Positions 24,708 through 35,039 of a stretch of 64,000 nt of DNA are shown in pieces. Under the pieces are notes generated by a model. That model was not told where the DNA came from. It did no database searches and saw only the letters and a program-made list of their open reading frames with translations. Positions within the stretch are counted from its first letter, which is position 1, and every line of letters begins with the position of its first letter. Position numbers and translations under genes: made by a program. The stretch is from Yponomeuta sedellus (Eukaryota > Arthropoda > Insecta > Lepidoptera > Yponomeutidae): assembly GCA_934045075.1 (NCBI GenBank), contig OW203734.1, positions 14,196,016 through 14,260,015 of the forward strand. The letters run 5' to 3'.

Positions 24708-25143
24708 CTCACGTTTCGCCACGTGACTCCGTCCACCAATTCCTTCCCTTGCTTCTGCCACGCCAATCCGTACACGTTGTTGACGATAGGCGCTAGCGTC
24801 GTCGACGGAACCCTAGTCGACGTCACCATCGTTGAAGTCGGCTCCTTCTTTGTGGTCGTACTTATGCTAACTGTCGAAGTTATAGTCGTGGTCTCCACAC
24901 TCCAACTCTTATTCATTACTAGATCTATCCTATTAAATACTGTGCTCATTTTTGTGGTCAACTCTGTGGTTGTACTAGTCGGCGGAGTTGTGGGAGGGCG
25001 TCTTGTGGTGGTAGGTTTGGTGGGTGCGTACGATTTTATGTAGTCTTCTGATATGACACAGGCCAGACTTATTGAGCTGCCGGACTTGTAGAATCTGTCC
25101 TTCATCTCGTGTGTCTCGTCGCCGTTTATTGTGAGGATTGGAG
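24708..25143 (-). CDS. dpr: dpr-like gene, coding exon 5 (Ig2 start with mucin-like insertion)
   Basis: Exon of 436 bp, phase 1 in and phase 2 out, acceptor TAATTTTCAG and donor GTGAGA. It opens with PPILTINGDE and RFYKSGSSISLACVIS, the inter-domain linker and B-strand of Ig2 (Cys near residue 236). About 90 residues rich in Thr, Pro and Ser follow (roughly 240-330), and then the C-strand resumes as YGLAWQKQG (Trp near 336). Ordinary Ig domains have about 12-16 residues between these positions, so the BC loop is greatly enlarged and may be O-glycosylated. I recall a non-homologous insertion at this site in fly Dpr20, but cannot check it. The antisense strand is also open for 106 codons, a by-product of the Thr codons. 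Confidence 0.9.
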
Positions 25144-25213
25144 CTGAAAATTACACCAAATTGTAATAAACTGTATTCGTTATGAGTACTATAAAAATAA
25201 AGCATGGAATACT

Positions 25214-25744
25214 ATTTAAAAACCTATTTAGAGGCTAAAAATTTCACCAATGCCGGGATTCGAACCCGCAACCTCTGGCTATCCGTACCAGCGCTCTACC
25301 AATTGAGCCAATGGGCGACTCACGGCATCAGTGAAATTTCGAACCTCTTTACAATATTCTCTGTATTACGTACAGGCAGCGACATCTGACTTAAGCAAAT
25401 TGCATTACTTACAGCCCCGACTACCTACTTTGCAGTTAGGTTTAACATCGGAACGATATCACTGTACTCCCATGATTACACTATTTTTATTTTTAATGCA
25501 CTAACCCGTGCTAATTTGCTTAAGTCAGATGTCGCTGCCTGTACGTAATACAGAGAATATTGTAAAGAGGTTCGAAATTTCACTGATGCCGTGAGTCGCC
25601 CATTGGCTCAATTGGTAGAGCGCTGGTACGGATAGCCAGAGGTTGCGGGTTCGAATCCCGGCATTGGTGAAATTTTTAGCCTCTAAATAGGTTTTTAAAT
25701 TTGTTTCTTAGCACGGGTTAGTGCATTAAAAATAAAAATAGTGT
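25214..25744. mobile_element. Inverted tRNA-SINE dimer with 188-bp identical arms
   Basis: Arms 25214-25401 and 25513-25700 appear perfectly complementary along 188 bp, with a 111-bp spacer. Each arm carries a tRNA-derived promoter (TGGCTCAATTGG A box and GGTTCGAATCC B box). The whole unit sits between one direct repeat, AAGCATGGAATACT (25200-25213 and 25745-25758), so it went in as a single event. This fits retrotransposition with internal inversion (twin priming) of a tandem SINE transcript. It is in the dpr intron, 70 bp from the exon 5 acceptor. Confidence 0.9.
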
Positions 25745-25759
25745 AAGCATGGAATACTG

Positions 25760-26763
25760 TAAACCACTCCCGAAAATTTTAAAATTGAACTTATTTTAAC
25801 GTCATTTGAATGGCAAAAGGTAATAATGGTGAAAAGCCAGTTGTCGGTAATCATGCCGTTAATCTCTTAAGAAAATGTGAGGACCCTAATGTGGGACGCA
25901 ACATGCAGTCACTTCGGCGTTGACTTATGTCAAGGTCATCTCCTTAAGAGCATTGAGTGCTAAAGGTATCAAGCAGCGTGAGTAAAAATCTCTAGCTTTG
26001 AGTATTTGTGCCATTTAGTGTCGAAACATCACGACCGTGGAGCCCGAGGCACGGCAGTTCTTCACAAAACTATAGTCGTAACCCATAGACACGATTATCG
26101 ATCAATCGGACAAGGATATCTCGCTACTTAACCAGGTAACATAGCCAGCAAAATAGAGACCCATCCCCAAGGAAGCGGTGATTTAGGTGCAGTAGTATTT
26201 TAGTACTTTAGTTAAGGTATATTGTTTTCTATTCTTGCATTACAGTTATTATCCAAATAAAATACAAAAAGGTATAATTTATCTTTCGATACATTTTAAA
26301 ACTCTCAATTTTTACTCTTTTTACCTATTTGAGATCTAAAAATGAAGAAGGAGAAAAGTGAAATAGAAATTTTAATTAAGTACACCTGAAAAGAACATGA
26401 AACACATGATTTTTCTGATATAATTGACGGATAAATTTTATCAATACAAAAGCGAACATTTAAAACTATTTTACTTCTTCCGAAATTATGCAATTGTGGA
26501 TAATTCGAAATTTCATTCAAGTGAAAAACAAATTGAATAGTATACAAAAATTGGTCGTGGATTACCGCCTGAAGTAAAGCTAAATAATAAAATGTAATAC
26601 AGTGAAAGAAGGCCAACTTTTCGTGATGCCGGACAATCAAGCCATCATTTACAAAGCCGCATTTCCGGCCAAAATAAAACATAAGCAGAGCCAATATGTT
26701 AATACCAAACGCCTTGATCCCGAATCTTAATAATCCGACCGCACATACAAAATCAATACTTAC
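25760..26763. other. dpr intron (exons 4-5)
   Basis: No repeat recognised. The 129-codon minus-strand frame at 26305-26694 is AT-rich, lacks domain features and is not called. Confidence 0.55.
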
Positions 26764-26977
26764 GCAACACAGTCAAATTGGCTAATATAGCCCGGGGCGG
26801 GTGAGTTGATATTTGGCACATGTAGAGACAGGCGTCGGATTTCCTCACGGGGTTTATGCTAAGCCTCCAGTTATTAGGGTACTGGAACTTGACGGCGATA
26901 CGATTGTCGCCCGCGTGAGGGTCGCGGGCCACCGTCAACAGCTCCGCGGAGTCAGCGTTTCGTCGAAGCCACATCAC
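26764..26977 (-). CDS. dpr: dpr-like gene, coding exon 4 (second half of Ig1)
   Basis: Exon of 214 bp, phase 0 in and phase 1 out, acceptor TTATTATCGCAG and donor GTAAGT. It encodes the C to G strands of the first V-type Ig domain: VMWLRR, ELLTV, GDNRIAVKFQYPNNWRL and LYMCQISTHPPRAILANLTVL. These are the parts that in Dpr proteins form the interface binding DIP partners on apposed neurons. FQYPNNWRL plus MCQISTHPPR is closest to my memory of the dpr18/dpr20 branch, but that placement is from recall. The usual D-x-G-x-Y-x-C turn reads D-A-C-L-Y-M-C, so there is an extra cysteine at about residue 186, four before the canonical Cys190. Confidence 0.93.
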
Positions 26978-27220
26978 CTGCGATAATAAAGTTTATTGAC
27001 GGATATTTGCTGAGGGAAGGGAGAAAAATTCGTGTGTTAGATATTAGAGTCGTAATACTGAGGAATTGTTTGGAGAACGAATACGCTCGTAGAATGTGGG
27101 TACGTTACGATCTGTGGGCGTTCAATTGTGCTACGCCGTATGCTACGTGCATGCTACGATGCTACGTCGTAGCACAAAATATTTCGTTTAAATAATAATA
27201 TGTTATGCATTGATGCTTAA

Positions 27221-28396
27221 CCTTTAGCTACTGATGTGGATTTAATTTCATTTAAACACTGACGTGGGGGCCTCAGAGTCCCGTGTATATATATATGCTT
27301 ATATTTAAAAATCTTTGGGTTTTTTAGGGTTTAGTGCTTAATAATTAGCTTAAGTGGATATATTTAAATAAAATAAAATGATTTTTGTATGATGTATTTG
27401 TTTATAATTAACTATTATTTCAAACTTTAGAAAACGCTTAGCATTTTTGGACAAAAATCACAAGAGGTCTTATATCACAAAGTTAAAAATATTAAAAAAA
27501 TCAACAAATTAACTTTTAATCTTAATTTTAAATAGTCTTTCTGGTAAATGGCACATAAGAAATTATAATACAATAATAGGAACGAAAAATAACAGTCTTC
27601 AAATTATTGTGAATTACACACAGTCTGGGCAAACTTGCTTTGCACATTGAAGGCATACATGTTTTTTTACATGCATAACATGTGTGTGTAGATTTTTTTT
27701 GAAGCTTCGAAAGACGTGTGTGGCACCTTCTTCTTTTTTTAGATTGTTCGTCGTCAACTTCTTGACGGTCAGGTGCAGGCGTATCCTTTCCCAGCACACG
27801 TGCCAAACTCTAACGTAGCTCACGTGGTCTGTTCTTCCGGAACATTGTCAACCTGTTCTTCGGGTTCCGACGCACTGTGCACTGTGACTCATGCTCGTGA
27901 AGCTCCGGTATAAAGGTGATATCAATATCTTCGGCCTCCGAACCGCTAAAGTCTTCACGATCTATCCACATCACGGCTATCGCAAAATCGTTGTTCCCTG
28001 GCACTACGGTCCTTCTATTTTTAGCTACATGTTCGTTATTATTATTACCAAGAGACCGTTTTCTCCCGGATGACGTTCTGGGCTCCATATTATAAAAGTT
28101 TTCAAACTGTTTAAAAAAAAAGTTTACTGCACAAAAAAGCCGATAACTAAATCGATACAATTCACAAAAAAGTTACATAAATACTGAGGTGGGGTCTAAG
28201 AGGCCCACAAGAAATTTCAAAATGAATTTACTTACCGAAATTGCGCGCGCAAACAGGTGCACTGCTGTTGACCGCCTCGGTGCAACCTAACTCGAAGGTA
28301 CTAGAAGCTACGCATATGCCGTGCGCGGAGGAAGGGAGTAAATCACAATTTTAGTTTTCTTGAGACCTGAGAGGCCCCCACGTCAGTAGTTATAGG
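27221..28396 (-). mobile_element. piggyBac-like element, internally deleted
   Basis: TTAA at 27217-27220 and 28397-28400 flanks inverted termini CCTTTAGCTACTGATGTGG and CCTATAACTACTGACGTGG. A subterminal ACTGACGTGGGGGCCTC lies just inside on the left and continues the terminus on the right. TTAA duplication plus CC-starting termini is the piggyBac signature. At 1.18 kb it keeps only the two ends of a transposase of about 600 residues. Confidence 0.85.
27600..28088 (-). pseudogene. piggyBac-like transposase remnant (N- and C-termini only)
   Basis: The ATG at 28088 starts a Ser/Asn- and acid-rich N-terminus with FSGSEAEDIDI, typical of piggyBac N-termini. It then runs into a Cys-rich C-terminus (KKRRRCHT..., CYACKK in one frame; KHVCLQCAKQVCPDC in the next). 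The zinc-binding tail is therefore split by a small frameshift near 27660. The whole RNase-H-like catalytic core is absent. Non-functional. Confidence 0.75.
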
Positions 28397-28865
28397 TTAA
28401 TTCAAAACTTTTCACCGCTCAGTTTACTTAACTTTTGCTTTTAAAAAATAATAGCCTATTTATAAACGAATTCAAGAACGTGGTGTGTATTTTTATTTAA
28501 TGAAGCCTGTTCTAGCAAGCTTATTTCGTTAATTAAAAACAAAACAGAAGGCAAAATTTGTTTTTTGCCTCGAACTTAACCGTAGTTTGACTTACCGTTT
28601 TTGCAAAAACTCTTATAATTTATCACCCGTCTGCGGGGCCAAGAAGCTGGCTAAATAACGAATTTGGCTAAGTAAGTATGTGTGTTTGTGTATGTGTGTG
28701 CATCTGTATGTACGTACGTAAGTACATGTTAATATGAGTGAATGTACTTACGAGTGTGTATTTAAATATGCATAATTTTCGTTTAAATATTACCATTTCC
28801 AAGAAAACTTTTGGATGTTAGATCAGATAGTATATCGGATTGTGGCTATGTATATAATATATATA

Positions 28866-29082
28866 CTTCCGTGCTTCGCAAGGCCCGTTAAGCCGTTGGT
28901 GCCGGCTGTCATATAAGGGCAGTCGTTAAGCCATGTCAGAGGCCTTATAGACGGCCTGAAAACTTCTGACAGTAAGGCCCGCCACTGTGTTACAATCCTC
29001 CACCAACCCGGAATTGGCCCCCGTGGTGGAGTATGGCTTAACCTTCCTGCGATACAGGAAGAGACCCGTGCCCCAACAATGT
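28866..29082 (+). repeat. Family A repeat, 5'-truncated
   Basis: CTTCCGTGCTTCGCAAGGCC to AGAGACCCGTGCCCCAACAA. Confidence 0.8.
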
Positions 29083-29761
29083 TAATGTGAGTGTTTAATT
29101 ACGTATGAATACGAGTTGAGAATTACGAGTGTGTATTTAAATATGCATAATTTCCGTCTAAATATTACCATTTCCGAGAAAATGTATGGTTGTTAGATCA
29201 GAGAATTTTACAGATTGTTGCTACACAATATCAACTATTACACAATATCAAATTTGGATCTATTAACATCTACCGATCGTCACACTCGTGACTTTTCCGG
29301 TCTGTGGTCGCTGCTCGAGAAATACTCTGAAGCTGACATTGTCTGGGTCTTGAGACATAAATTGTACGTCTAGTCAATTTTGCTCACACTGGTGAGAGAC
29401 AACGTACGTTGAGTTACCGGGTGAGTTGGTACATCTATCTCTTCATGTTTGACCTTAGTTCAGCAATGGCGATGCTTAGCAAACAAACTGAAGTCGAAAA
29501 TTTACGTCTTTACCAGAATAAATCAAGTTATTCTATTCAAGCACATAGATTATTCAACGGTCATAATTCACACATTTGATTTATTTATTTAGGTACATAA
29601 TCAGGGTACGAAATTAAAGTTTAACATAACAAGTCTGCTGTGCACCCAATGGAATGTATACATCATTCGAGATTAAATATAACAACACTAAAAAAATACT
29701 TAAAACTAAGGAACACAAACTAAAATGATTAAAGCTTGATTAAATTTCTTCTTTTTTTTAA

Positions 29762-29890
29762 AGACCTATTAGAGGCTAAAAAATCTACCCATGCTGGGAT
29801 TCGAACTCGTGACCTCTGGCTATCAGCGTACCATGCCAGCGCTCTTTCCAAGTTTCGAACCTCTTTACAATATTCTCTGTATTACGTACT
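29762..29890 (-). repeat. tRNA-derived SINE (family B), rearranged copy
   Basis: AGACCTATTAGAGGCTAAAA, TGGGATTCGAACTCGTGACC, then a deletion into GAACCTCTTTACAATATTC. Confidence 0.7.
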
Positions 29891-29906
29891 TTCGTCTTTG
29901 AGACAA

Positions 29907-29985
29907 CTTATGCAGCGTCCAGTGGCAACTTTCCTCACATTAATGGTGAAGGGACCACTCGGACGCTGTAGTGCGTGGGACATTG
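29907..29985 (+). repeat. Family C hairpin repeat
   Basis: TTATGCAGCGTCCAGTGGCA to GACCACTCGGACGCTGTAG. Confidence 0.6.
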
Positions 29986-30364
29986 TTTTTTAGATTGAGT
30001 AGGGTTTTCCAGCACCTTCACTATTCTGACAGCATAGTCGGCGTAACCCACAGGAAAAACAATTCAATACGTGCGGAGTTCACCAAGCCGCGGGTTTCCT
30101 GACACTGCTTTCCTGCACCGTTAGCCTGTGATAGTACTACTAAAAATTTTTCAATAAAGGTAACTTTGAAAATATATAGTCATAAGTATATGCCCAGACT
30201 AAGAATCGAACCTGGATCTCCCGCTTCTAAATCTAGCTAGCACCGCATTTTTATATGGACTACCGCAGAAACTGTATGCGAAACAAAAAAGTTTTCTGTC
30301 TCTTGTGTAAAGTTAAGAAGCATTACTTGTGTGGTATTGTTTGCTAAGCGACGATATAGATAGA

Positions 30365-30700
30365 TAGGTAAAATATTCTTTATTGTACACCAGAGCACAT
30401 GATATACGGTATGTAAAGATACAGAGATACAGATACCCGGACTCGGCCCCTATGGCGGAGTATGGCCTAACCTTCTTGCGATGCAGCTTCTTGCTTCTTG
30501 CGGTGCCCCAGCAAAGGGGATATACAAGGGTTGATATCGAAAGATGCAGAGTACAATTGGCGGCCTACAGAGATAAGATAAGATAAGATAAGATAAGAAA
30601 AGAATATTCTTTAATGTACACCAGGAAAAAACAAACAAAAAATAATTACAAAGATACAGTACAATTGGCGGCCTTATTGCTTAGAGAAATTTCTTCCAGA
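30365..30700 (-). repeat. Retroelement tails with (TTATC)n
   Basis: GATAAGATAAGATAAGA then AATATTCTTTAATGTACACC and TACAATTGGCGGCCTTATTG: on the minus strand, two 3' ends (30365 and 30570) with ATCTT tandem tails. Relatives are at 47398 and 63585. Confidence 0.55.
30439..30545 (+). repeat. Family A repeat, 3' fragment
   Basis: ACTCGGCCCCTATGGCGGAG to TACAAGGGTTGATATCGAAA. Confidence 0.65.
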
Positions 30701-31869
30701 CAACCTACGATGGAGAGATACGATGGCGTATAAATACAGAGTAATTTTTCTAGCACTTTCTATCTACCTCACCTATTATGGGTGTCATAGAGACTTTTGA
30801 TCCGTACAAACGATATTATTATTAAACCTATTTCGTATAGCTCTAGGTGCTTTGACCCAAATTATTAGCCTGTAAAATTTATCATTAGCCAGAGAAAATT
30901 ACTAAATGCTACAATATATTGTTTCTTAATACCACTTTCTTGTAGCCTTAAACACGATTCATATAGCTCTAGTGGCTGTTACTCAAATTATTAGCCTGTA
31001 TTCGAGTACCGTAAGAAAGTAAATTGGAGTCGCAAGTGCTGCCTGAATGGTCCGCCTTGCGAGAGAGAGTTATAAATATGTAGAGCTGATTGCGAACCTT
31101 TGTTAGTCAGAGAGGAAAAAGAAGCCTGAATTTTTTGTCACCAGCTAAATATACAATATGAAGTTTTAGATGATTGGTGAAAATAACACGCCACGTGGTT
31201 TTAGGGTTTCGTAGTTAGCAACCACGAAAACCTTACAAAAGCCACGACATGCGTCTGTCAGTCCTGTACTAGAAAGTTGATATTTGCCATATTGATATAC
31301 TTAATGATTAAGTCGAAAAAACGGTAAGATACAATCTTATAAAAATATTTAAGGATACCTCCTCTACACCTAAATTAGAGATGCATGTCGCTTGCGCCAT
31401 AGTGTATATAGGCAAAAAAACAATCTGAAACGTTAGATTATTCGTTTAAAAATATTGCAGGCAAGATTGACTCAGGAAGACTATGTTTCGATGTAACCCG
31501 TTTGCAAAATATTTATCTTTAAAGCAAATTGTAGCTTCAGGGAGTCCCCACGTTAAATGGTTCATTGCAAAAATAATTCACAGCAGTAGCACGTGTCATG
31601 AACTAAAAAGAAAATCTATTATGCCTAGAAAGGCTTTACAAGTTTATGATTAATTAAATAACACCCTAAAATTTATGAGATATAGTTACACGAAGTCATG
31701 TAATAAAAGCTAGGTGAATGTGCGCCTGCGTCACAGGTTTCTTTCATTTCAGCTGCAACTGTATTTGACGGCGCTTCTATAAAAAAAATACTTAAAAAAT
31801 GTTTAATAACAACTGCGTTATACAATAAACAATGTGCTTCACAGGAACGTTTTGGAATAGGTTTAGGAG

Positions 31870-32055
31870 TCACATACTCTTCTTCTATAGTATAAAAATG
31901 AATCGCTGAATGTATTGGTGATAGCAAATCTCGAGAGCAGCTGAACCGATTTCGCTAATCCTTTTTTAGAATAATCCTTGAAGTACGAGGATGGTTCTTA
32001 CGGAGAGAAAAATAAAAAAAATTAAAGAATCGACTATTAGGCGGTACGAAGTTCA
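31870..32055. repeat. Helitron-associated dispersed repeat
   Basis: GCTGAACCGATTTCGCTAAT followed by GATGGTTCTTACGGAG and AGGCGGTACGAAGTTC matches a body segment I know from lepidopteran Helitron-type repeats. No clear termini are visible. Confidence 0.4.
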
Positions 32056-32091
32056 CTGGGTCTCAGATAGTTTTTAATAGATATGTTACAG

Positions 32092-32409
32092 TCAAAACTC
32101 TTAAACGGTTAAACCTAGTTTTGACTGCTAAAATTAGTCAAAACTGGTTTTGACTGCAGAAAAATAAAATAAAATTCTTATATGTATCCAACAATGTCGA
32201 GTTGGTTTTCGGTCTTACATGTTCAACCTAACACGCTCCTTTGCGCTCCGCGCTTCGTCGCACCTATGTTTTTGCTGTCGCAGATTGAGCGATGCATCAT
32301 TTTAGGTGTTTTTACCATTTGGTATTTCAAATATAAGCTTTGGACAAAAGTATTTTTGACTGATTTTAGCAGTCAAAACTAGTTTTGACCGTTTAAGAGT
32401 TTTGACTGT
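32092..32409. mobile_element. MITE with ~55-bp terminal inverted repeats
   Basis: Left end CAGTCAAAACTCTTAAACGG then TAGTTTTGACTGCTAAAAT. The right end is the complement of CAGTCAAAACTCTTAAACGG then CTAGTTTTGACTGCTAAAAT. The motif GTCAAAAC...GTTTTGAC is itself repeated inside each arm. No clear target duplication. Located in the dpr intron between exons 3 and 4. Confidence 0.75.
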
Positions 32410-32723
32410 GACAGATACATCTTCGGACGTACCAATTTCTAATTATTGTGCATGAGGGATGTTTGCAACATGGATTGTGTGGGGACATCCCTATCCCAGT
32501 TGTTAAATTCATTGTCAAAAATAATTTTTTCGTTAGTTTATTAAGAAGTGATCCATAATGATCCATATAATGGCTGATGACAAAAAACCCCAAGCAGCGC
32601 ATTATTTTTAATTATAATGTATGTATACCGTATTTTGGTGCTACACGCTTGTCCATAACAATGTATCTTGTAAAATCTACATACCGTGTTTGCTGACAAA
32701 TAAAGACTTGAAACTTGACATAC

Positions 32724-32899
32724 CGTCTTATCCTTCAGCATTCCTACTCTGCAGTTGAGTAGGGCCTCGGAGCCTACGTGGGCGGTGACTTGCGTCGCGC
32801 CCTCGGCCCCCTCGCCTTCGAAGTAGGGGCCCCAGTGACGCTCGTGGTGGTGGCTGGCCTGGTACGCGCCATAGCTCGTGTGACGGTCGTCTATCTTGT
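32724..32899 (-). CDS. dpr: dpr-like gene, coding exon 3 (first half of Ig1)
   Basis: Exon of 176 bp, phase 1 in and phase 0 out, between the acceptor TTTGTCCACAG and the donor GTATGT. It encodes a His-rich lead-in and then the Dpr hallmark HWGPYFEG, followed by the A-B strands of Ig1 (VTAHVGSEALLNCRVGMLKD), with the B-strand cysteine at about residue 127. In Dpr proteins the family motif is GPYF followed within ~20 residues by a LxCRV-type strand. The exon stops after Lys-Thr, just before the VxWxRR C-strand, which is where dpr Ig1 domains are commonly split. A decayed RTE retrotransposon fragment begins about 35 bp upstream of the acceptor. Confidence 0.9.
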
Positions 32900-32934
32900 C
32901 TGTGGACAAAGTAATAATCATGGTGAGCGGCCAG

Positions 32935-33105
32935 CGTTCGTTTGGATCTACAGAGAGGATAAAGGAAGAAAGATTGACGAAATATGTCGAGAAACTGTAA
33001 ATGAAAGTACGCTAAAGGGGCGTCATTTACCGGGACTATTTCGGATATATTTCGAACAAATAGGGAATGTATTAGCTAGGAGCAAGATAAAACGTACCCG
33101 ATTCC
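32935..33105 (+). pseudogene. RTE-type LINE fragment, degenerate
   Basis: GAGAGGATAAAGGAAGAAAG followed by TTGACGAAATATGTCGAGAA, and later CAAATAGGGAATGTATTAGC, match the copy at 13479-13990. It lies on the opposite strand to the dpr gene and ends about 35 bp from its exon 3 acceptor. Confidence 0.7.
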
Positions 33106-33144
33106 TTGTCTTATAGTAACGACTATCTTTTACTATAAAGGAAG

Positions 33145-33203
33145 ATCCCTCATCCTGGTCCAAACAAGGATTCCTTGTCCTTGTTTGGACTAGAACGAGG
33201 GAT
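33145..33203. repeat. 26-bp inverted repeat
   Basis: ATCCCTCATCCTGGTCCAAA... pairs with 33178-33203 with three mismatches and a 7-bp loop. Confidence 0.6.
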
Positions 33204-34194
33204 TGTGTTGTGTTAATTATTTAGAGATATTTCAAACTGAATATTAAAGAAGAAAGCTGCAAGATTGCAGGGCTATTAGGTAGTACCGAGATCGTTGTTA
33301 AACTATGGCGATTGTAAACTACTATTTATTTTGTACGGTTCATGGGTAAGAGCGACTTTTAATTCAACCAATGACTTTGTGTTTTAAGTTATGTATGTTT
33401 GTAAAAGTAGCAATACCACTCGCTGCAAGAAGGTTAGGCCATACTCCACCACGCAACGCAGGAAGAGACCCGTGCCCCAGTAGTGGGGACAAACAGGGTT
33501 GAAATCGAATACTACTCGCTAATGGTTAAGGAAAACATTATGAGTAAACCCAAGTGTCTGAAATGTTAAGATACCTCAGCGCTTGCCACGTACAATTCCC
33601 TAACTATCTAAGTGCTGATATCTCAACTTAAACTAACTAAAATGATTCAAAGAAAACATTGTAAAGAAACCCTATTAACTCAAGTGTTCATACTTCAGCG
33701 CTTGCTACGCACACTGGTCCAACTATGAGGCTATATAAGTGCGGAAATATCAGGTTGAGTTAATTAACATGGGCATAGGTGTTTCCTTGAAATCTCCGAC
33801 CAAACACCCATGCCAACGGTAATCAGTCCGTGGAATACGCGCCAACTACGGAACAATCGTTAATCACCCTCCATGAACAAACGTGAGGTGTTGTCAGTGG
33901 CACCCTCCCACTTTATTAATAAGATGATGAATGAGCCCTTTTAATTTATTTCAACCCGGCGCTTCAAGTGCTAAACGTCATCATCATTAGGGACTAATTT
34001 ATGGGTGGCTCGGTGTTATGTTTTCTGTTATGTTTGCTACCGCATTTTCGAATGTACAAATCGTAAATTTTACAGCTAAAACGATTTAAAAGAGTTTTAA
34101 GCGAGTTTGATTTTCGAAATTTGAGTTTGAAACGGTTTCTATACAATGACCTTAGTAAGGTTAATGTTGAACTGTTGAACTTCATGTAGCCTCT
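33204..34194. other. dpr intron (exons 2-3), LINE scraps
   Basis: Two diverged copies of a GAAAACATT...GAGTAAACC / AAAGAAACCC block (33530 and 33652), each followed by TCAGCGCTTGC. Confidence 0.45.
33425..33510. repeat. Family A fragments, rearranged
   Basis: AGGTTAGGCCATACTCCACC (minus sense) is followed by GCAGGAAGAGACCCGTGCCC (plus sense). These are two family A pieces joined in opposite orientation. Confidence 0.6.
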
Positions 34195-34345
34195 ATACGA
34201 ACGAATGAACGGGATAACGATTTGCGACAAACTGCCGGCAGATGCTGGATGCGGCAAGCTGAAGACAGGGCTCTATGGCGCTCATTAGGGGAGGGCTGTG
34301 TCCAGCAGTGGACTACATAGTATAGCCTGAAGAAGAAGAAGGAGG
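34195..34345 (+). pseudogene. LINE ORF 3' end with (GAA)n tail, family D
   Basis: Translates as ...AGRCWMRQAEDRALWRSL and VQQWT, ending at (GAAGAA)n. Same family as 20298-20440, opposite strand. Confidence 0.65.
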
Positions 34346-34425
34346 CATGGTCAGCCAGAGGTCGCGGGTTCGAGTCCCGGCACGGGTGGAATTTTTAGCC
34401 TCTAAATAGGGTTTTAAAAGAAGAA
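34345..34425 (+). repeat. tRNA-derived SINE (family B), 3' fragment
   Basis: GAGGTCGCGGGTTCGAGTCC and TTTTTAGCCTCTAAATAGGG, fused to the end of the family D LINE tail. Confidence 0.7.
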
Positions 34426-34714
34426 GATACGAACGGACGTTTCTATACCGTAAGGATAATGGTGAACTTTTTCTTTATGCAGCCTATATTTGTTCCACTG
34501 CAAGGCATAGGCGTTCTCTTATAGAGAGATGAAGAGAGAGAGAGAGAGAAAGTACGGGCTTAATAACCACACGCGCGCACTGCGGATTGGCATTTTTTTA
34601 TCGCTGTGGTATAAACACGTCAGACATCAAGTTTCCTAATGATTTTCCTTTTCAGTTGGCGTGTAGCATTGCTACTACAACTTGACAAATGTAAGTAACT
34701 TAGTAAACAAATTT

Positions 34715-35005
34715 AAAAACCTATTTAGAGGCTAAAAATTTCACCCATGCCGGGACTCAAACCCGCGACCTCTGGCCAACCGTACTAGCGCTCTCCCAAT
34801 TAAGCTAGTGGGCAAGTGCCGGCATCAGCGAAATATCGAACCTCTTTACTATATTCTCTGTATCATCTACAGGCGGCGACATCTGGCTGAAGTAATTTGC
34901 ATCACTTGCAGCCCCGAGTACCTACTTTGCAGCTAGGTTTTTACATCGGAATGATATCGCTGTACCCACATGATTTTGTCCTTAGCACGGGTTAGTGCAA
35001 AGAAA
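34715..35005 (-). repeat. tRNA-derived SINE (family B)
   Basis: TTTAAAAACCTATTTAGAGG, CCGGGACTCAAACCCGCGAC, TCTACAGGCGGCGACATCTG and the terminal TTAGCACGGGTTAGTGCA. Confidence 0.75.
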
Positions 35006-35039
35006 AGAATATAATTTAGTAAACAAAGTTCATAACTTT

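Larger units (their letters stand above)
28401..31869. other. dpr intron (exons 3-4), repeat fragments in unique DNA
   Basis: Beyond the listed repeats, there is a GT-rich tract at 28678-28705 and a direct repeat (GTGTATTTAAATATGCATAA near 28757 and 29131). Confidence 0.5.

Noticed and set aside
24723..25043. 106-codon plus-strand frame rich in Val.
   Set aside because: It is the antisense of the Thr-rich dpr exon 5 and has no features of its own.
26305..26694. 129-codon minus-strand open frame.
   Set aside because: AT-rich composition, no domain, no plausible splice context. It lies within the dpr intron.
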